From: Saccharibacillus alkalitolerans
GTDB taxonomy: Bacteria > Bacillota > Bacilli > Paenibacillales > Paenibacillaceae
Assembly (NCBI RefSeq): GCF_011090185.1
Contig: NZ_JAAFGS010000001.1
Coordinates: 186,001 to 250,000 of the forward strand
Direction: 5' to 3'
Length of the DNA: 64,000 nucleotides
This document shows positions 8,961 through 18,289 of the stretch, in pieces. The notes beneath the pieces were generated by a model, which was not told the origin of the DNA, made no database searches, and worked only from the letters and a program-made list of their open reading frames with translations. Position 1 is the stretch's first letter. The number at the start of each line of letters is the position of its first letter. The position numbers and the translations under genes were made by a program.

Positions 8961-8991
8961 TTGAAACGCGCAAGCGGGAAAAGCGTATACT
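8961..8991 (+). promoter_or_regulatory. possible promoter of nfeD-floA
   Basis: TTGAAA (8961-8966) and TATACT (8986-8991) are separated by 19 bp, which is longer than ideal. It lies between the yqeY terminator and nfeD. Confidence 0.4.
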
Positions 8992-9084
8992 AGTAGTGAA
9001 GAACTTTTGCACAGTCCAAGACAGAGGGAAGACAAAAAGCGAGAGGCTTTGCGTTTACAGCATTTGAAAAAGGAGGGAGACCTT

Positions 9085-9924
9085 ATGAATACACAATCGC
9101 GGTCCAAATGGTGGCTCGGTCTGGCCGCGACATTCTGGGGCGTCGTCTGGTTTGTCGGCATACCTTTGATTTTGTGTACGTCTTTCGTATCCACGGCGTC
9201 CGCGGCCGGAGCAGCGGGATCTTCGGCCGGCCTGCCTGCCCAAAGCATGGTGGGCGATTTTGCAGGTTTTCTGACGACGCCGGTCATGCTGACCCTGCTG
9301 CTCTTTATCGGGCTTGCGGGAGTTGTGATCGAACTGCTCGTGCCGGGACTCATTTTCCCGGGAGTGCTCGGCGTGTGCGCGTTTATCCTGTACTTTTTCG
9401 GCAGCACGATCGAAGGATTGGCGGGGCCTTACGTCTGGCTTCTGTTCGCCGTCGGCATTATCCTGATGGCGCTGGAAGTCTTTCTGCCGAGCTTCGGAAT
9501 TTTGGGCCTGCTCGGCGCGGGCTCGCTGATAGGAGGAGTGGTTATGGCGGCATGGGCAACGGGACACGCCTTGCAGAAGCTGGGAATCGCCTTCGTACTG
9601 GCGGCGGCAGCGGTCGGAATCGTGGCGTTCGTGTTCAAGGAACGCGGAATATGGAATCGCTTCATCCTGAAAGACAGCCTGACGTCGGAAGCCGGTTACA
9701 ACTCCGCGGTCACGCGCTATGAACTTGTAGGGCGCGATGCCGTGACGCTGACGCCTCTGCGTCCATCCGGCACGGTGCTGATCGACGGCGAACGGATCGA
9801 CGTGGTCAGCGAAGGTGGATTCATCGAACGAGACAAGGCGGTCGTGATCCTCAAAACCGAAGGCGGTCGTATCGTCGTGCAGGAAAAATGGCACAGCGGG
9901 CTGGGACCGATCGAGCCGATCTGA
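9085..9924 (+). CDS. yqeZ: NfeD family membrane protein
   Basis: 279-residue membrane protein encoded with flotillin; NfeD proteins are thought to assist flotillin microdomains. An N-terminal hydrophobic segment (about residues 11-33) is followed by three or four further membrane segments (about 70-185) and a soluble C-terminal OB-fold NfeD domain (GRDAVTLTPLRPSGTVLIDG, about 215-234). It lacks the N-terminal ClpP-like serine protease domain of long NfeD proteins such as B. subtilis YqeZ, so it is the short form. The start ATG 9085 follows AAAGGAGGGAG. The next gene is floA. Confidence 0.88.
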   Translation: MNTQSRSKWWLGLAATFWGVVWFVGIPLILCTSFVSTASAAGAAGSSAGLPAQSMVGDFAGFLTTPVMLTLLLFIGLAGVVIELLVPGLIFPGVLGVCAFILYFFGSTIEGLAGPYVWLLFAVGIILMALEVFLPSFGILGLLGAGSLIGGVVMAAWATGHALQKLGIAFVLAAAAVGIVAFVFKERGIWNRFILKDSLTSEAGYNSAVTRYELVGRDAVTLTPLRPSGTVLIDGERIDVVSEGGFIERDKAVVILKTEGGRIVVQEKWHSGLGPIEPI

Positions 9925-10022
9925 TTCGGCGGAATCGGTACGGTACTTATTGAAAAATCGGATCGCCGGGGTAACGGATTATCGGCCCCGGCTCCGCATC
10001 ATGCAAATTTGGAGGGGTACTT

Positions 10023-11027
10023 ATGGCAGATGCAGTTTGGGTAACTCCGCTGCTGATCGTAGTAGTGGCAATCGTTCTTTTGAGCATTTTCTTCAGCTTT
10101 TTCCCGGTGGCGCTCTGGATTTCCGCGCTGGCTTCGGGCCTGCGCATCGGCATCATTACGCTCGTGGCCATGCGCCTGCGGCGCGTTACGCCTGCCCGGA
10201 TCGTCAATCCGATGATCAAGGCGCACAAAGCGGGTCTTACGCTGACCATCAACCAGCTCGAGAGTCACTATCTGGCGGGCGGTAACGTCGACCGGGTCGT
10301 CAACGCCCTGATCGCGGCGCACCGCGCGAACATTCCGCTGGAATTCGAACGCGCCGCCGCGATCGACCTGGCGGGCCGCGATGTGCTGCAGGCCGTGCAA
10401 ATGAGCGTTAATCCGCGCGTCATCGAGACGCCGAGCGTATCGGCTGTCGCGCGAAACGGAATCGAAGTGGTCGTTATCGCCCGCGTTACGGTGAGAGCGA
10501 ATATCGACCGTCTCGTCGGCGGCGCCGGCGAAGAAACGATCATCGCCCGTGTCGGCGAGGGGATCGTAACGACCGTCGGTTCCAGCGATACGCACAAAGA
10601 AGTTCTGGAAAATCCGGACAAAATCTCGCGTACCGTTTTGGAAAAAGGACTGGATGCCGGCACGGCATTCGAAATTCTGTCGATCGATATCGCGGACGTG
10701 GACGTCGGCAAAAATATCGGCGCTTTCCTGCAGACCGAACAGGCGGAAGCCGACAAGCGCATCGCACAGGCGAAGGCGGAAGAACGCCGCGCGATGGCCG
10801 TAGCGGAAGAACAGGAAATGAACGCTCGCGTTATCGAGATGAGAGCGCGCGTCGTCGAAGCGGAATCGGAAGTGCCGATCGCGATGGCCGAGGCGCTGCG
10901 CGGCGGCAAGCTCGGCGTGATGGATTACCTGAACATGAAAAATCTCGAAGCCGATACGGAAATGCGGGGATCGCTCGGCGGCATGAACGTGACCCACGTC
11001 GACAATCAAGACTCGCACGATAAGTAA
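10023..11027 (+). CDS. floA: flotillin-like protein FloA
   Basis: 334-residue scaffold of functional membrane microdomains. An N-terminal hydrophobic hairpin (about residues 5-45, [19 protein letters not shown]...) is followed by the SPFH-type domain and a Glu/Ala-rich C-terminal helix region (about 235-295, [20 protein letters not shown]). Length and sequence match the YqfA/FloA family closely. The ATG follows GGAGGGG with 5-6 bases of spacing. It sits between nfeD and a small membrane protein gene, so microdomain function is likely shared. Confidence 0.96.
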   Translation: MADAVWVTPLLIVVVAIVLLSIFFSFFPVALWISALASGLRIGIITLVAMRLRRVTPARIVNPMIKAHKAGLTLTINQLESHYLAGGNVDRVVNALIAAHRANIPLEFERAAAIDLAGRDVLQAVQMSVNPRVIETPSVSAVARNGIEVVVIARVTVRANIDRLVGGAGEETIIARVGEGIVTTVGSSDTHKEVLENPDKISRTVLEKGLDAGTAFEILSIDIADVDVGKNIGAFLQTEQAEADKRIAQAKAEERRAMAVAEEQEMNARVIEMRARVVEAESEVPIAMAEALRGGKLGVMDYLNMKNLEADTEMRGSLGGMNVTHVDNQDSHDK

Positions 11028-11050
11028 AAGACGGAACAGGAGGGGGTTCC

Positions 11051-11668
11051 ATGCCCCAGTTCTTGGAATGGATCATGAGCAATTTCTTCGTGGTTATCAT
11101 TATTGTCGGCGCCCTGCTGTCCGTGTTCGGCAAGAAAAACGGCAAACCCGCCGACGGAGGCGGAGAGCCTTTCGGCGGCAGGGGCGCCTCCCGGCCGAGC
11201 GCTCCTCGGCCAAGCGCTTCCGCCCGTCCCGCCCAGCTTCCGGGCGGAGAAGGCGAGCGTCGTTCTCCATTTGCAGGCGCGCCCGAACAGCAGGGAAGGA
11301 CGTCGGCAGGATCGCCGCGCAGGCCGGCTTCGGAAGGGCGGAGAAGCCGCCCTTCCGAGCGTACCGATCTGGAGCAGGCATCCCGGCAGATGAGTGCCGA
11401 GATTGAGCGGAGATTGAAAGATCAACGTTCGCAGCAGCGCCGCACGCGCGGCACAGAAAACTCGGCGCTTCAGAACGGACGGTCGTCCGCCGCTTTCAAC
11501 AAGGGCGGAACCGCGACGGAAAAGAGGGCTGCCAAGCCGCCGGTTTCGGCTTCTTCTTCGCGGCCTCTTCCGAAGATCGCGGCGGAGGAACTGCGCAAAG
11601 GCATCATGTGGGCCGAGATTCTCAGCGAACCGCGCGCAAGAAAGCCGTACTCTTCCGGCCGCAGGTAA
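11051..11668 (+). CDS. single-pass membrane protein with disordered tail, floA-linked
   Basis: 205 residues, no characterised family recognised. Residues about 10-25 (FFVVIIIVGALLSVFG) form one membrane helix. Then comes a long Gly/Pro/Ser/Arg-rich stretch without predicted fold (about 30-165) and a compact, more conserved-looking end, RKGIMWAEILSEPRARKPY. The ATG at 11051 follows AGGAGGGGG. It lies 23 bases behind floA and before a strong terminator, so it is co-transcribed with floA. In sporulating relatives yqfC and yqfD occupy this spot; this protein resembles neither. A role at the microdomain is inferred only from position. Confidence 0.75.
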   Translation: MPQFLEWIMSNFFVVIIIVGALLSVFGKKNGKPADGGGEPFGGRGASRPSAPRPSASARPAQLPGGEGERRSPFAGAPEQQGRTSAGSPRRPASEGRRSRPSERTDLEQASRQMSAEIERRLKDQRSQQRRTRGTENSALQNGRSSAAFNKGGTATEKRAAKPPVSASSSRPLPKIAAEELRKGIMWAEILSEPRARKPYSSGRR

Positions 11669-11702
11669 ACCTGCGGAGCCGCCGTTTCCGAACGGCGAAG
11701 CT

Positions 11703-11742
11703 GCCGGCCTTTTCCGCCCTCGACGGAAAAGGCCGGCTTTTT
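11703..11742 (+). terminator. terminator of the nfeD-floA unit
   Basis: A 14-bp stem, GCCGGCCTTTTCCG (from 11703) with CGGAAAAGGCCGGC (to 11737), has a 7-base loop and is followed by TTTTT. A strong intrinsic terminator. Confidence 0.92.
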
Positions 11743-11777
11743 ACGCTCCGCAGAAAAAAAGCCCTTCCCGAAATCTT

Positions 11778-11806
11778 TTGCATGGGAAGTCGTAGAATGG
11801 TAAAGT
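11778..11806 (+). promoter_or_regulatory. possible promoter of phoH operon
   Basis: TTGCAT (11778-11783), 17-bp spacer, TAAAGT (11801-11806). It is placed right after a terminator and 67 bases before the phoH start. Confidence 0.45.
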
Positions 11807-11872
11807 TGAGGAATAAGAACCTGGCTCCACATAAAAAATAGACGAATAATCGACTAAGGAGACTGAGAGCTT

Positions 11873-12844
11873 TTGACAGAACAGACGAGAAGCATCAAGA
11901 TCCCGCTGCATAATGCGGGAGAAGGACTGGCCCTGTTTGGTCCGCAGGATACGTATTTGAAGCTGATCGAACGACAGTTCGAAGCGCGCATCGACAGCCG
12001 CGAGGCGGAGATTGCCGTTCACGGGCCCGAGCAGGAAGCGGATCAATTGGAGCAGCTGTTCGACGTGCTGCTGCAGCTGGTGCGAAACGGATATAACCTG
12101 ACGGAACGAGACGTACAATACGCGCTGGATTTGGCTAAGGAATTCCGGGCCGATCAACTGCTCGATTTGTTCAAAGGAGAAATCGCGTTAACGTTTCGCG
12201 GCAAGCCGATTCGTCCGAAGACGATCGGGCAGAAGCATTACGTGACGACGATCAAGAAAAAAGACATCGTGTTCGGCATCGGTCCCGCCGGTACCGGCAA
12301 AACATATTTGGCTGTCGTCCTGGCCGTTACCGCGCTTAAGGAAGGCCTGGTCAAACGGATCGTGCTGACCCGTCCGGCCGTCGAAGCGGGGGAAAGCCTG
12401 GGATTCCTGCCGGGAGACCTGCAGGAAAAAGTCGATCCGTATTTGCGTCCGCTTTACGATGCGCTGTACGACGTCATGGGCACGGAACAGGTGGCCAAGG
12501 CGTTGGAGCGGGGGTTGATCGAGATTGCGCCGCTCGCTTATATGCGCGGCCGCACGCTCGACGATTCGTTCATCATTTTGGACGAAGCGCAGAATACGAC
12601 GCCCGAACAGATGAAAATGTTTTTGACGCGGCTGGGCTTCGGATCCAAAATGGTGATTACCGGCGACGTCACGCAAATCGATCTTCCGCGGGGCAAGAAA
12701 TCGGGATTGGTCGAAGCGCGCCTCGTGCTGAACGATATTTCGGATATCGGCTTCGTTACGTTTGCCCAAGAGGACGTCGTTCGGCACTCGCTCGTCCAGA
12801 AAATTATCGTGGCTTACGAGAAGGCGGCTGAGAGTATCGAATAA
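11873..12844 (+). CDS. phoH: PhoH-like ATPase (PhoL type)
   Basis: 323-residue RNA-associated P-loop ATPase usually encoded next to ybeY; thought to act in RNA metabolism and ribosome maturation. An N-terminal RNA-binding-like part (1-100) precedes the PhoH domain with Walker A GPAGTGKT (137-144) and Walker B FIILDEAQNTTPEQMKMFLTR. Start TTG at 11873, with AAGGAG 11 bases upstream giving MTEQTRSIKIPL. First gene of a run phoH-pgpH-ybeY-dgkA. This is one of two PhoH-domain genes in the window. Confidence 0.93.
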   Translation: MTEQTRSIKIPLHNAGEGLALFGPQDTYLKLIERQFEARIDSREAEIAVHGPEQEADQLEQLFDVLLQLVRNGYNLTERDVQYALDLAKEFRADQLLDLFKGEIALTFRGKPIRPKTIGQKHYVTTIKKKDIVFGIGPAGTGKTYLAVVLAVTALKEGLVKRIVLTRPAVEAGESLGFLPGDLQEKVDPYLRPLYDALYDVMGTEQVAKALERGLIEIAPLAYMRGRTLDDSFIILDEAQNTTPEQMKMFLTRLGFGSKMVITGDVTQIDLPRGKKSGLVEARLVLNDISDIGFVTFAQEDVVRHSLVQKIIVAYEKAAESIE

Positions 12845-12846
12845 GA

Positions 12847-12891
12847 TTTCGCGCCGAAGCGAAGACGTTTCCTATCGGTTTCGGCGCGGAA
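12847..12891 (+). other. hairpin between phoH and pgpH
   Basis: The arms TTCGCGCCGAA and TTCGGCGCGGAA pair over at least 9 GC-rich bases across a loop of about 20 bases. There is no T-tract, so it is not a standard terminator; it may mark RNA processing or modulate expression of pgpH. Confidence 0.4.
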
Positions 12892-12920
12892 TCAGGAACT
12901 AATACCGGAGGTCCTTCCAT

Positions 12921-15158
12921 ATGGCTTCAAAAGAAAAATGGAAACGCAAGGCCGATCCTAAGCTGTCGGGCTGGAAGAACAGCCGCGTCGTCAAGTTGTC
13001 GCTGTTCATCCTGCTGGCGCTAATGTTTTACATCGGGCTGGCGCCGAAGCTGCTGCCCGAAAAATACGATATTCAAGTCAACATGCCGAGCGATAAGGAG
13101 ATTCTTGCGCCCGCGCAGATTCCTAACGGCAAAGCGACTCTGCAGGCTCAGGAAGAAGCGGCGGAAAAAGTCCAGCAGATTTACCGGATCGTGCCGCTGC
13201 GCAACGATACGCTGGTCAGCCAAATCCTGGACCGGATCGATACGCTGAACCAGGACGACCAGCTTACCGAAGCGAACAAGATCGACATCTATAAGGAAGA
13301 ACTGCCGCAGAAGGTTAGCCAATTCATGTCGAACACGATCCGCAATATCGGCAACAACGCCAACTACTCTCCGGCGCTGCTGCAGGAAGTTCGCAAACGG
13401 GTGAACGAGCAGGAATACGATATTCCGGAAGAGACTTTTTATAAGATCCCTTCGCTGTCGTCTTCGCAGATTCAGGAGATGAAGTCGGAAGCGACGGGGA
13501 TCGTGTCGCGTCTGATGGGAGACCAGGTCACAGACGCGCAGACGGCACGTGCCCAAGTCGCGGAGTTCGTCAGCCGCAGCACGCTGACCGATCGGACTTC
13601 GCGCGAAGTGGTTCAGGAACTGATCAAGCTCTCCATCACGCCCAACCGTTTTTATGACGAAGAGGCGACGAAGGAAGCGGCGGTGCAGGCGCGCGAAAAT
13701 ACCGAGACCGTTTATATCGAACAGGGCGAAGTGCTGGTGCAGCGCGGCGAGACGATTACCCAGGACATGTACAATCTGTTGAAAGAAAACGACATGCTGA
13801 AGACCGAGATCAATTATTGGCCGCAGTTCGGCCTGCTTCTGCTGTCCGTCCTGCTTGCGCTCGGCTTGTTCCTGTTTACCCGGCAAAGCGGAACCGAATT
13901 CCGGTACGGCAACCCGCAGCTGCTGATGATCGTGCTGATCTATTTCATCATGCTGATCGCGATGCATCTGACGGCGCTCGTCCAGAGCGATACGTCGAGA
14001 TACGTCGGTTATTTGGCGCCCGTCGCCATCGGCTGCACGCTGATTACCCTGCTGCTCAACAATTCTTTCGCTTATTTCAGCGCGGTTATTTTTTCCGTTC
14101 TGGCCAGCATCGTGTTGAACGCGGGACAGCCGGGAACGGGGATCTTTGATTTCCATTTCGGATTCTATACGCTCGTCGTCTCGTATGCCGCTATCTTTAC
14201 GGTGCACCGGGCCAGCCAGCGATCCACGATTCTCAAGGCGGGGATCATGGTCAGTTTGTTCGGAGCGTTGGCGGTGCTTGCGCTTGCGCTGATCGGGGAT
14301 GCCGAACCGAACCGCAGCACGATCTTGTATCCGGTTGCGTTCGCCCTCGCATCCGGCCTGTTGACCGCCATTTTGGCTATCGGGCTGATGCCGTTCTTCG
14401 AGGTGACGTTCGGTATCCTGTCGGCGCTCAAGCTGGTGGAATTGTCCAACCCGAACCACCCGCTGCTGCGCAAGCTGCTGATCGAGACGCCGGGAACGTA
14501 TCATCACAGCGTCATGGTCGGCAACCTTTCGGAAGCGGCCGCGGAGGCGATCGGCGCGAACGGGCTGCTCTGCCGCGTCGGTTCGTATTATCACGATATC
14601 GGCAAAACCAAGCGTCCGAGCTATTTTATCGAAAACCAGAACAATATCGAGAACCCGCACGATTCCATCGATCCGAAGCTGAGCAAATCGATTATCGTGG
14701 CTCATGCGCGCGACGGCGTCGAAATGCAGAAGGAATACAAGCTGCCGAAGCGCATTCGCGATATCGCGGAACAGCATCACGGCACGACGTTCCTGTATTT
14801 CTTCTATCAAAAAGCGCTGAAGCAGGCCGAAGAGCGCGGCGTGGAACCGGATTTCACGGAAGCGGACTTCCGCTATCCCGGACCGAAGGCGCAGTCCAAG
14901 GAAGCGGCCGTGGTGGGCATCGCGGACAGCGTCGAAGCGGCGGTCCGCTCGCTGCACAAGCCGACGATCGAGCAGGTGGAATCGATGATCGGGAAAATTA
15001 TCAAGAGCCGTCTGGACGATCAGCAGTTCAACGAGTGCGACATCACGCTCAAGGAGCTGGACGTGGTCGCCAAGACGCTCAAGGAAGCGGTAATGGGAAT
15101 TTTCCATTCGCGGATTGAGTATCCCGAAGAGGTCAAGCCCAAGGCAAAGGAGAACTGA
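12921..15158 (+). CDS. pgpH: cyclic-di-AMP phosphodiesterase PgpH (7TM-HD)
   Basis: 745-residue membrane enzyme that hydrolyses the second messenger c-di-AMP. Layout: a cytoplasmic start with one membrane helix (about 27-46), an extracellular 7TMR-HDED domain (about 50-285), seven membrane helices (about 298-500), then a cytosolic HD domain. HD residues are seen in TYHHSVMVGNL (near 525-535) and SYYHDIGKTKRP (near 553-564), followed by EQHHGTTFLYFFY. ATG 12921 follows CCGGAGG. Its stop is 3 bases from the ybeY start, indicating one operon. Confidence 0.95.
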   Translation: MASKEKWKRKADPKLSGWKNSRVVKLSLFILLALMFYIGLAPKLLPEKYDIQVNMPSDKEILAPAQIPNGKATLQAQEEAAEKVQQIYRIVPLRNDTLVSQILDRIDTLNQDDQLTEANKIDIYKEELPQKVSQFMSNTIRNIGNNANYSPALLQEVRKRVNEQEYDIPEETFYKIPSLSSSQIQEMKSEATGIVSRLMGDQVTDAQTARAQVAEFVSRSTLTDRTSREVVQELIKLSITPNRFYDEEATKEAAVQARENTETVYIEQGEVLVQRGETITQDMYNLLKENDMLKTEINYWPQFGLLLLSVLLALGLFLFTRQSGTEFRYGNPQLLMIVLIYFIMLIAMHLTALVQSDTSRYVGYLAPVAIGCTLITLLLNNSFAYFSAVIFSVLASIVLNAGQPGTGIFDFHFGFYTLVVSYAAIFTVHRASQRSTILKAGIMVSLFGALAVLALALIGDAEPNRSTILYPVAFALASGLLTAILAIGLMPFFEVTFGILSALKLVELSNPNHPLLRKLLIETPGTYHHSVMVGNLSEAAAEAIGANGLLCRVGSYYHDIGKTKRPSYFIENQNNIENPHDSIDPKLSKSIIVAHARDGVEMQKEYKLPKRIRDIAEQHHGTTFLYFFYQKALKQAEERGVEPDFTEADFRYPGPKAQSKEAAVVGIADSVEAAVRSLHKPTIEQVESMIGKIIKSRLDDQQFNECDITLKELDVVAKTLKEAVMGIFHSRIEYPEEVKPKAKEN

Positions 15159-15161
15159 AGC

Positions 15162-15668
15162 ATGAGTCTGCAGCTGGAATGGAGCAACGAACAAAACGAA
15201 TACGAAATCGGCGAGACGCTGATCGGGCAGCTGCGCAAGCTGCTCGAAGCGGCGGGCGAGACGGAAGGCGTAACGGAAGGCGAAGTGGCGCTGACGTTCG
15301 TGGACGACGAAGAAATTCACCGATTGAACAAGGAGTTCCGCAATATCGACCGGCCGACCGATGTCCTGTCGTTCGCGATGCGCGAATCGATGGGCGAAGA
15401 ACCGGAGATCACTTACGAAATCGAAGAGGGCGAAGAGGCGGAACTGGGGCCGGAATTCGACGAAATGCTCGGCGATATCATTATCTCGGTACCGAGAGCG
15501 ATTGCGCAAAGCGAAGATTACGGACATTCGGTCGAGCGGGAGATCGGTTTTCTGTTCGTGCACGGATTCCTTCACCTGCTCGGTTACGACCATCAGACGC
15601 CGGAAGACGAGGCGGTCATGATGGGCAAACAGGAAGCCGTCCTGCAAAAAATAGGATTGACGCGCTGA
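15162..15668 (+). CDS. ybeY: endoribonuclease YbeY
   Basis: 168-residue zinc enzyme for rRNA maturation and ribosome quality control. The hallmark H-x3-H-x5-H motif is present as [11 protein letters not shown] near residues 133-143. The start ATG 15162 lies 3 bases after the pgpH stop, with AAAGGAG in the end of pgpH. The acidic insert [15 protein letters not shown] near 85-105 is usual in Bacilli. The stop overlaps the dgkA start by one base. Confidence 0.95.
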   Translation: MSLQLEWSNEQNEYEIGETLIGQLRKLLEAAGETEGVTEGEVALTFVDDEEIHRLNKEFRNIDRPTDVLSFAMRESMGEEPEITYEIEEGEEAELGPEFDEMLGDIIISVPRAIAQSEDYGHSVEREIGFLFVHGFLHLLGYDHQTPEDEAVMMGKQEAVLQKIGLTR

Positions 15669-16054
15669 TGGGGAAGCGGCGTACCTGGAAGGAAGTATTC
15701 CGGAATGCCTGGGACGGCGTCCGGGCGACGGCTTCGACGGAGCGGAATTTCAAAGTGCATCTGGCGCTGTGCGCGGCTGTGCTGCTTCTGGGTGCGCTGC
15801 TGCGCGTTCCCCGGCTGGACTGGGGGCTGCTGTGCCTGGCGATCGGGCTTGTCCTGTCCGCCGAACTGATGAACACGGCCGTGGAAGCGGCCGTCAATCT
15901 GACTGTGGGGGAACGGATTCATCCGCTGGCCAAAAAAGCCAAGGACGCCGCCGCGGGGGCCGTACTGGCCTCCGCGTTTTTTGCCGCCGTGGTCGGTCTG
16001 ATCGTGTTCGCGCCTCCGCTGCTTCAGTTGGCAAGAATATGGGGCTGGTTGTAA
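15668..16054 (+). CDS. dgkA: undecaprenol/diacylglycerol kinase
   Basis: 128-residue integral membrane kinase; in Firmicutes this family phosphorylates undecaprenol for cell-wall lipid carrier recycling. The conserved catalytic stretch AELMNTAVEAAVNL and the following KKAKDAAAGAV are visible, between three hydrophobic segments. The ATG at 15668 shares one base with the ybeY stop (TGATG), showing translational coupling. Gene order ybeY-dgkA-cdd-era is that of B. subtilis. Confidence 0.93.
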   Translation: MGKRRTWKEVFRNAWDGVRATASTERNFKVHLALCAAVLLLGALLRVPRLDWGLLCLAIGLVLSAELMNTAVEAAVNLTVGERIHPLAKKAKDAAAGAVLASAFFAAVVGLIVFAPPLLQLARIWGWL

Positions 16055-16124
16055 AGACCGGGCGGCTGTACAATAGGATGCACCCCGCAGCAGGCATAAG
16101 GGATACAGAGAGGAGATCTACACT

Positions 16125-16529
16125 ATGGATCCAGCCGTATTGATTCAAGAAGCGATCAAAGCCCGCGCGCAGGCTTACGTGCCTTATTCGGGATTCAAAG
16201 TCGGGGCAGCCCTGCTCGACGAGCAGGGACACGTGCATCACGGATGCAACGTCGAAAACGCGGCGTACGGTCCGTCGAACTGCGCGGAGCGCACGGCGCT
16301 TTTCCGTGCCGTAGCGGACGGCCATCGTCCGGGGAGCTTTGCCATGCTGGCCGTCGTCGGCGATACGGACGGGCCGATTGCGCCGTGCGGCGTGTGCCGT
16401 CAGGTGCTGGTGGAACTGTGCAAGCCGGACATGCCGGTGGTGCTCGGCAACATGAAGGGCGAGATCCGCGAAACGACCATTCGCGAACTGCTGCCGGATG
16501 CGTTCGGTCCCTGGGATCTGGATAAGTAA
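16125..16529 (+). CDS. cdd: cytidine deaminase
   Basis: 134-residue homotetrameric zinc enzyme converting cytidine and deoxycytidine to uridines in pyrimidine salvage. The catalytic motif C53-A-E55 (SNCAERTALF) and the second zinc pair C88 and C91 (PCGVCRQVL) are present. ATG 16125, with AGAGAGGAG upstream. Placed between dgkA and era as in B. subtilis. Confidence 0.96.
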   Translation: MDPAVLIQEAIKARAQAYVPYSGFKVGAALLDEQGHVHHGCNVENAAYGPSNCAERTALFRAVADGHRPGSFAMLAVVGDTDGPIAPCGVCRQVLVELCKPDMPVVLGNMKGEIRETTIRELLPDAFGPWDLDK

Positions 16530-16586
16530 CATATAGATCGGCAATAAAGCGGCAGCACGAGACCGAACATCAAGAGGAGGAATAAG

Positions 16587-17492
16587 ATGGAGAGCAGAAA
16601 AGGTTTCAAATCGGGGTTCGTCGCCATCGTCGGCCGGCCTAACGTAGGCAAGTCGACGCTGATGAACCAGATTATCGGGCAAAAGATCGCGATCATGTCC
16701 GATAAACCGCAGACGACGCGGAACAAAATTCACGGGGTGTACACCGACGAAGGCAAACAAATCGTTTTCCTGGATACGCCGGGCATCCATAAGCGTCAAT
16801 CCAAGCTGGGCGACTTCATGAACAATACCGCGCTGAACACGCTGGGCGAGGTGGAAGCGGCGCTGTTCCTGATCGACGCTTCCGAAGGCATCGGCGGAGG
16901 CGACCGCTATATCATCGAACAGCTCGGCAAGATCAAGACGCCCGTGTTCCTGATTCTGAACAAGATCGATCTGATCGAGCCGGAGGCGCTGCTTCCGCTG
17001 ATCGAGACGTATCGCAAATTGTACGAGTTCGCGGAGATCGTGCCGATCTCGGCCAAACTCGGCAGCAACGTCAATACGCTGATGGAGCAGATCGGCAAAT
17101 ACCTTCCCGAAGGTCCGCAGTACTATCCGGAAGACCAGGTGACGGACCATCCGGAGCAGTTCGTCATCGCCGAACTCATTCGCGAGAAAATTTTGCAGAT
17201 GACCCGCGAAGAAGTGCCCCATTCCATCGCGGTTACGATTGAAGACATGAGAGTGCAGGAGAACGGCATCGTTTATGTGGGAGCGGTCATTTTCGTGGAA
17301 CGGGATTCGCAAAAAGGGATCGTCATCGGCAAGCAGGGGGCCATGCTCAAAGAAGTCGGCAAGCGCGCGCGTCAGGATATCGAAAATCTGCTCGGTTCGA
17401 AGATTTTCCTGGAACTGTGGGTCAAAGTGAAAAAGGATTGGCGCAACCAGGACCGCGTTCTGCGCGATCTGGGCTTCCACCGGGACGCGTAG
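16587..17492 (+). CDS. era: GTPase Era
   Basis: 301-residue essential GTPase that binds 16S rRNA during 30S assembly. G1 GRPNVGKST is at residues 16-24, with G3 DTPG and G4 NKID following. The C-terminal KH domain carries [18 protein letters not shown] 16587 follows AAGAGGAGG. The recO start codon follows the era stop directly with no gap; the small yqzL gene found between them in some Bacilli is absent. Confidence 0.97.
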   Translation: MESRKGFKSGFVAIVGRPNVGKSTLMNQIIGQKIAIMSDKPQTTRNKIHGVYTDEGKQIVFLDTPGIHKRQSKLGDFMNNTALNTLGEVEAALFLIDASEGIGGGDRYIIEQLGKIKTPVFLILNKIDLIEPEALLPLIETYRKLYEFAEIVPISAKLGSNVNTLMEQIGKYLPEGPQYYPEDQVTDHPEQFVIAELIREKILQMTREEVPHSIAVTIEDMRVQENGIVYVGAVIFVERDSQKGIVIGKQGAMLKEVGKRARQDIENLLGSKIFLELWVKVKKDWRNQDRVLRDLGFHRDA

Positions 17493-18251
17493 ATGCTGTA
17501 CCGTCTCGATGGGATCGTCATCCGGGCGATGGACTACGGCGAAACGAACAAGATCATTACGCTGTGCACCCAGACGCACGGCAAGATCGGAGTGCTCGTG
17601 CGCGGGGCGAAAAAAGTCAAAAGCCGCCATGCTTCGCTGACCCAGCCTTTTACGTACGGCGTGTTCAATTTTTTTCGCGGCGGAAGCGGGCTCGGCACGC
17701 TGAACGACGCGGAAATCTACGAATCGAACCATAAGCTGCGCGAGGACCTCGTATTGGCGGCGCACGGCTCTTACGCCTGCGAACTGATCGATCGGGTGCT
17801 GCAGGACGAAGATACGGGCAGCTTCTGGTTCGATCAGCTGCTGGCGTTCCTGAACGGAATGCGCGAGGGAAAAGATCCGGAAGTGATGACGAGGCTGTTC
17901 GAGATGAAAATCCTCCAGGCAGCCGGCTACGCGCCGGAGCTTGAAGTGTGCGCGGCCAGTCAGCGTCCCGTGGAAGGCGACGCGTTTATCAGTCCCCGGC
18001 TCGGCGGCGTTCTCAGCGTGCCGTTCCGGGCGGCCGATCCTTACGCGGTGCATGTGACGGCTCGCACGCTGTCGCTGCTGCGGGTATTCGCGAGGCTGGA
18101 TTTGCGCAGGCTGGGCAACGTGGACGTGAAGCCGGAGACGAAGGCGGAACTGAAAAAAGTGATGGAAGCGATGATGCGCGAACATATCGGCATGAATCTG
18201 AAATCCAAGCGTTTTCTCGACCAGCTCGACAACTACGGCTTTGACAAATGA
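17493..18251 (+). CDS. recO: DNA repair protein RecO
   Basis: 252-residue mediator that anneals strands and helps RecA load. The N-terminal OB fold MLYRLDGIVIRAMDYGETNKIITLCT is typical. Odd point: the C-terminal zinc-finger region keeps only one of the usual four cysteines (ELEVCAASQRPVEGDAF near residue 152), so zinc binding is probably lost. The start ATG directly abuts the era stop, so it depends on era translation. The last codons overlap the -35 box of the glyQS promoter. Confidence 0.93.
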   Translation: MLYRLDGIVIRAMDYGETNKIITLCTQTHGKIGVLVRGAKKVKSRHASLTQPFTYGVFNFFRGGSGLGTLNDAEIYESNHKLREDLVLAAHGSYACELIDRVLQDEDTGSFWFDQLLAFLNGMREGKDPEVMTRLFEMKILQAAGYAPELEVCAASQRPVEGDAFISPRLGGVLSVPFRAADPYAVHVTARTLSLLRVFARLDLRRLGNVDVKPETKAELKKVMEAMMREHIGMNLKSKRFLDQLDNYGFDK

Positions 18252-18269
18252 AACTTTGCGTCTTACAAT
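18241..18269 (+). promoter_or_regulatory. sigma-A promoter of glyQS
   Basis: A consensus TTGACA (18241-18246) inside the last codons of recO, a 17-bp spacer and TACAAT (18264-18269). It drives the T-box leader. Confidence 0.85.
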
Positions 18270-18289
18270 AAGGGAACATTGCCGAACGT

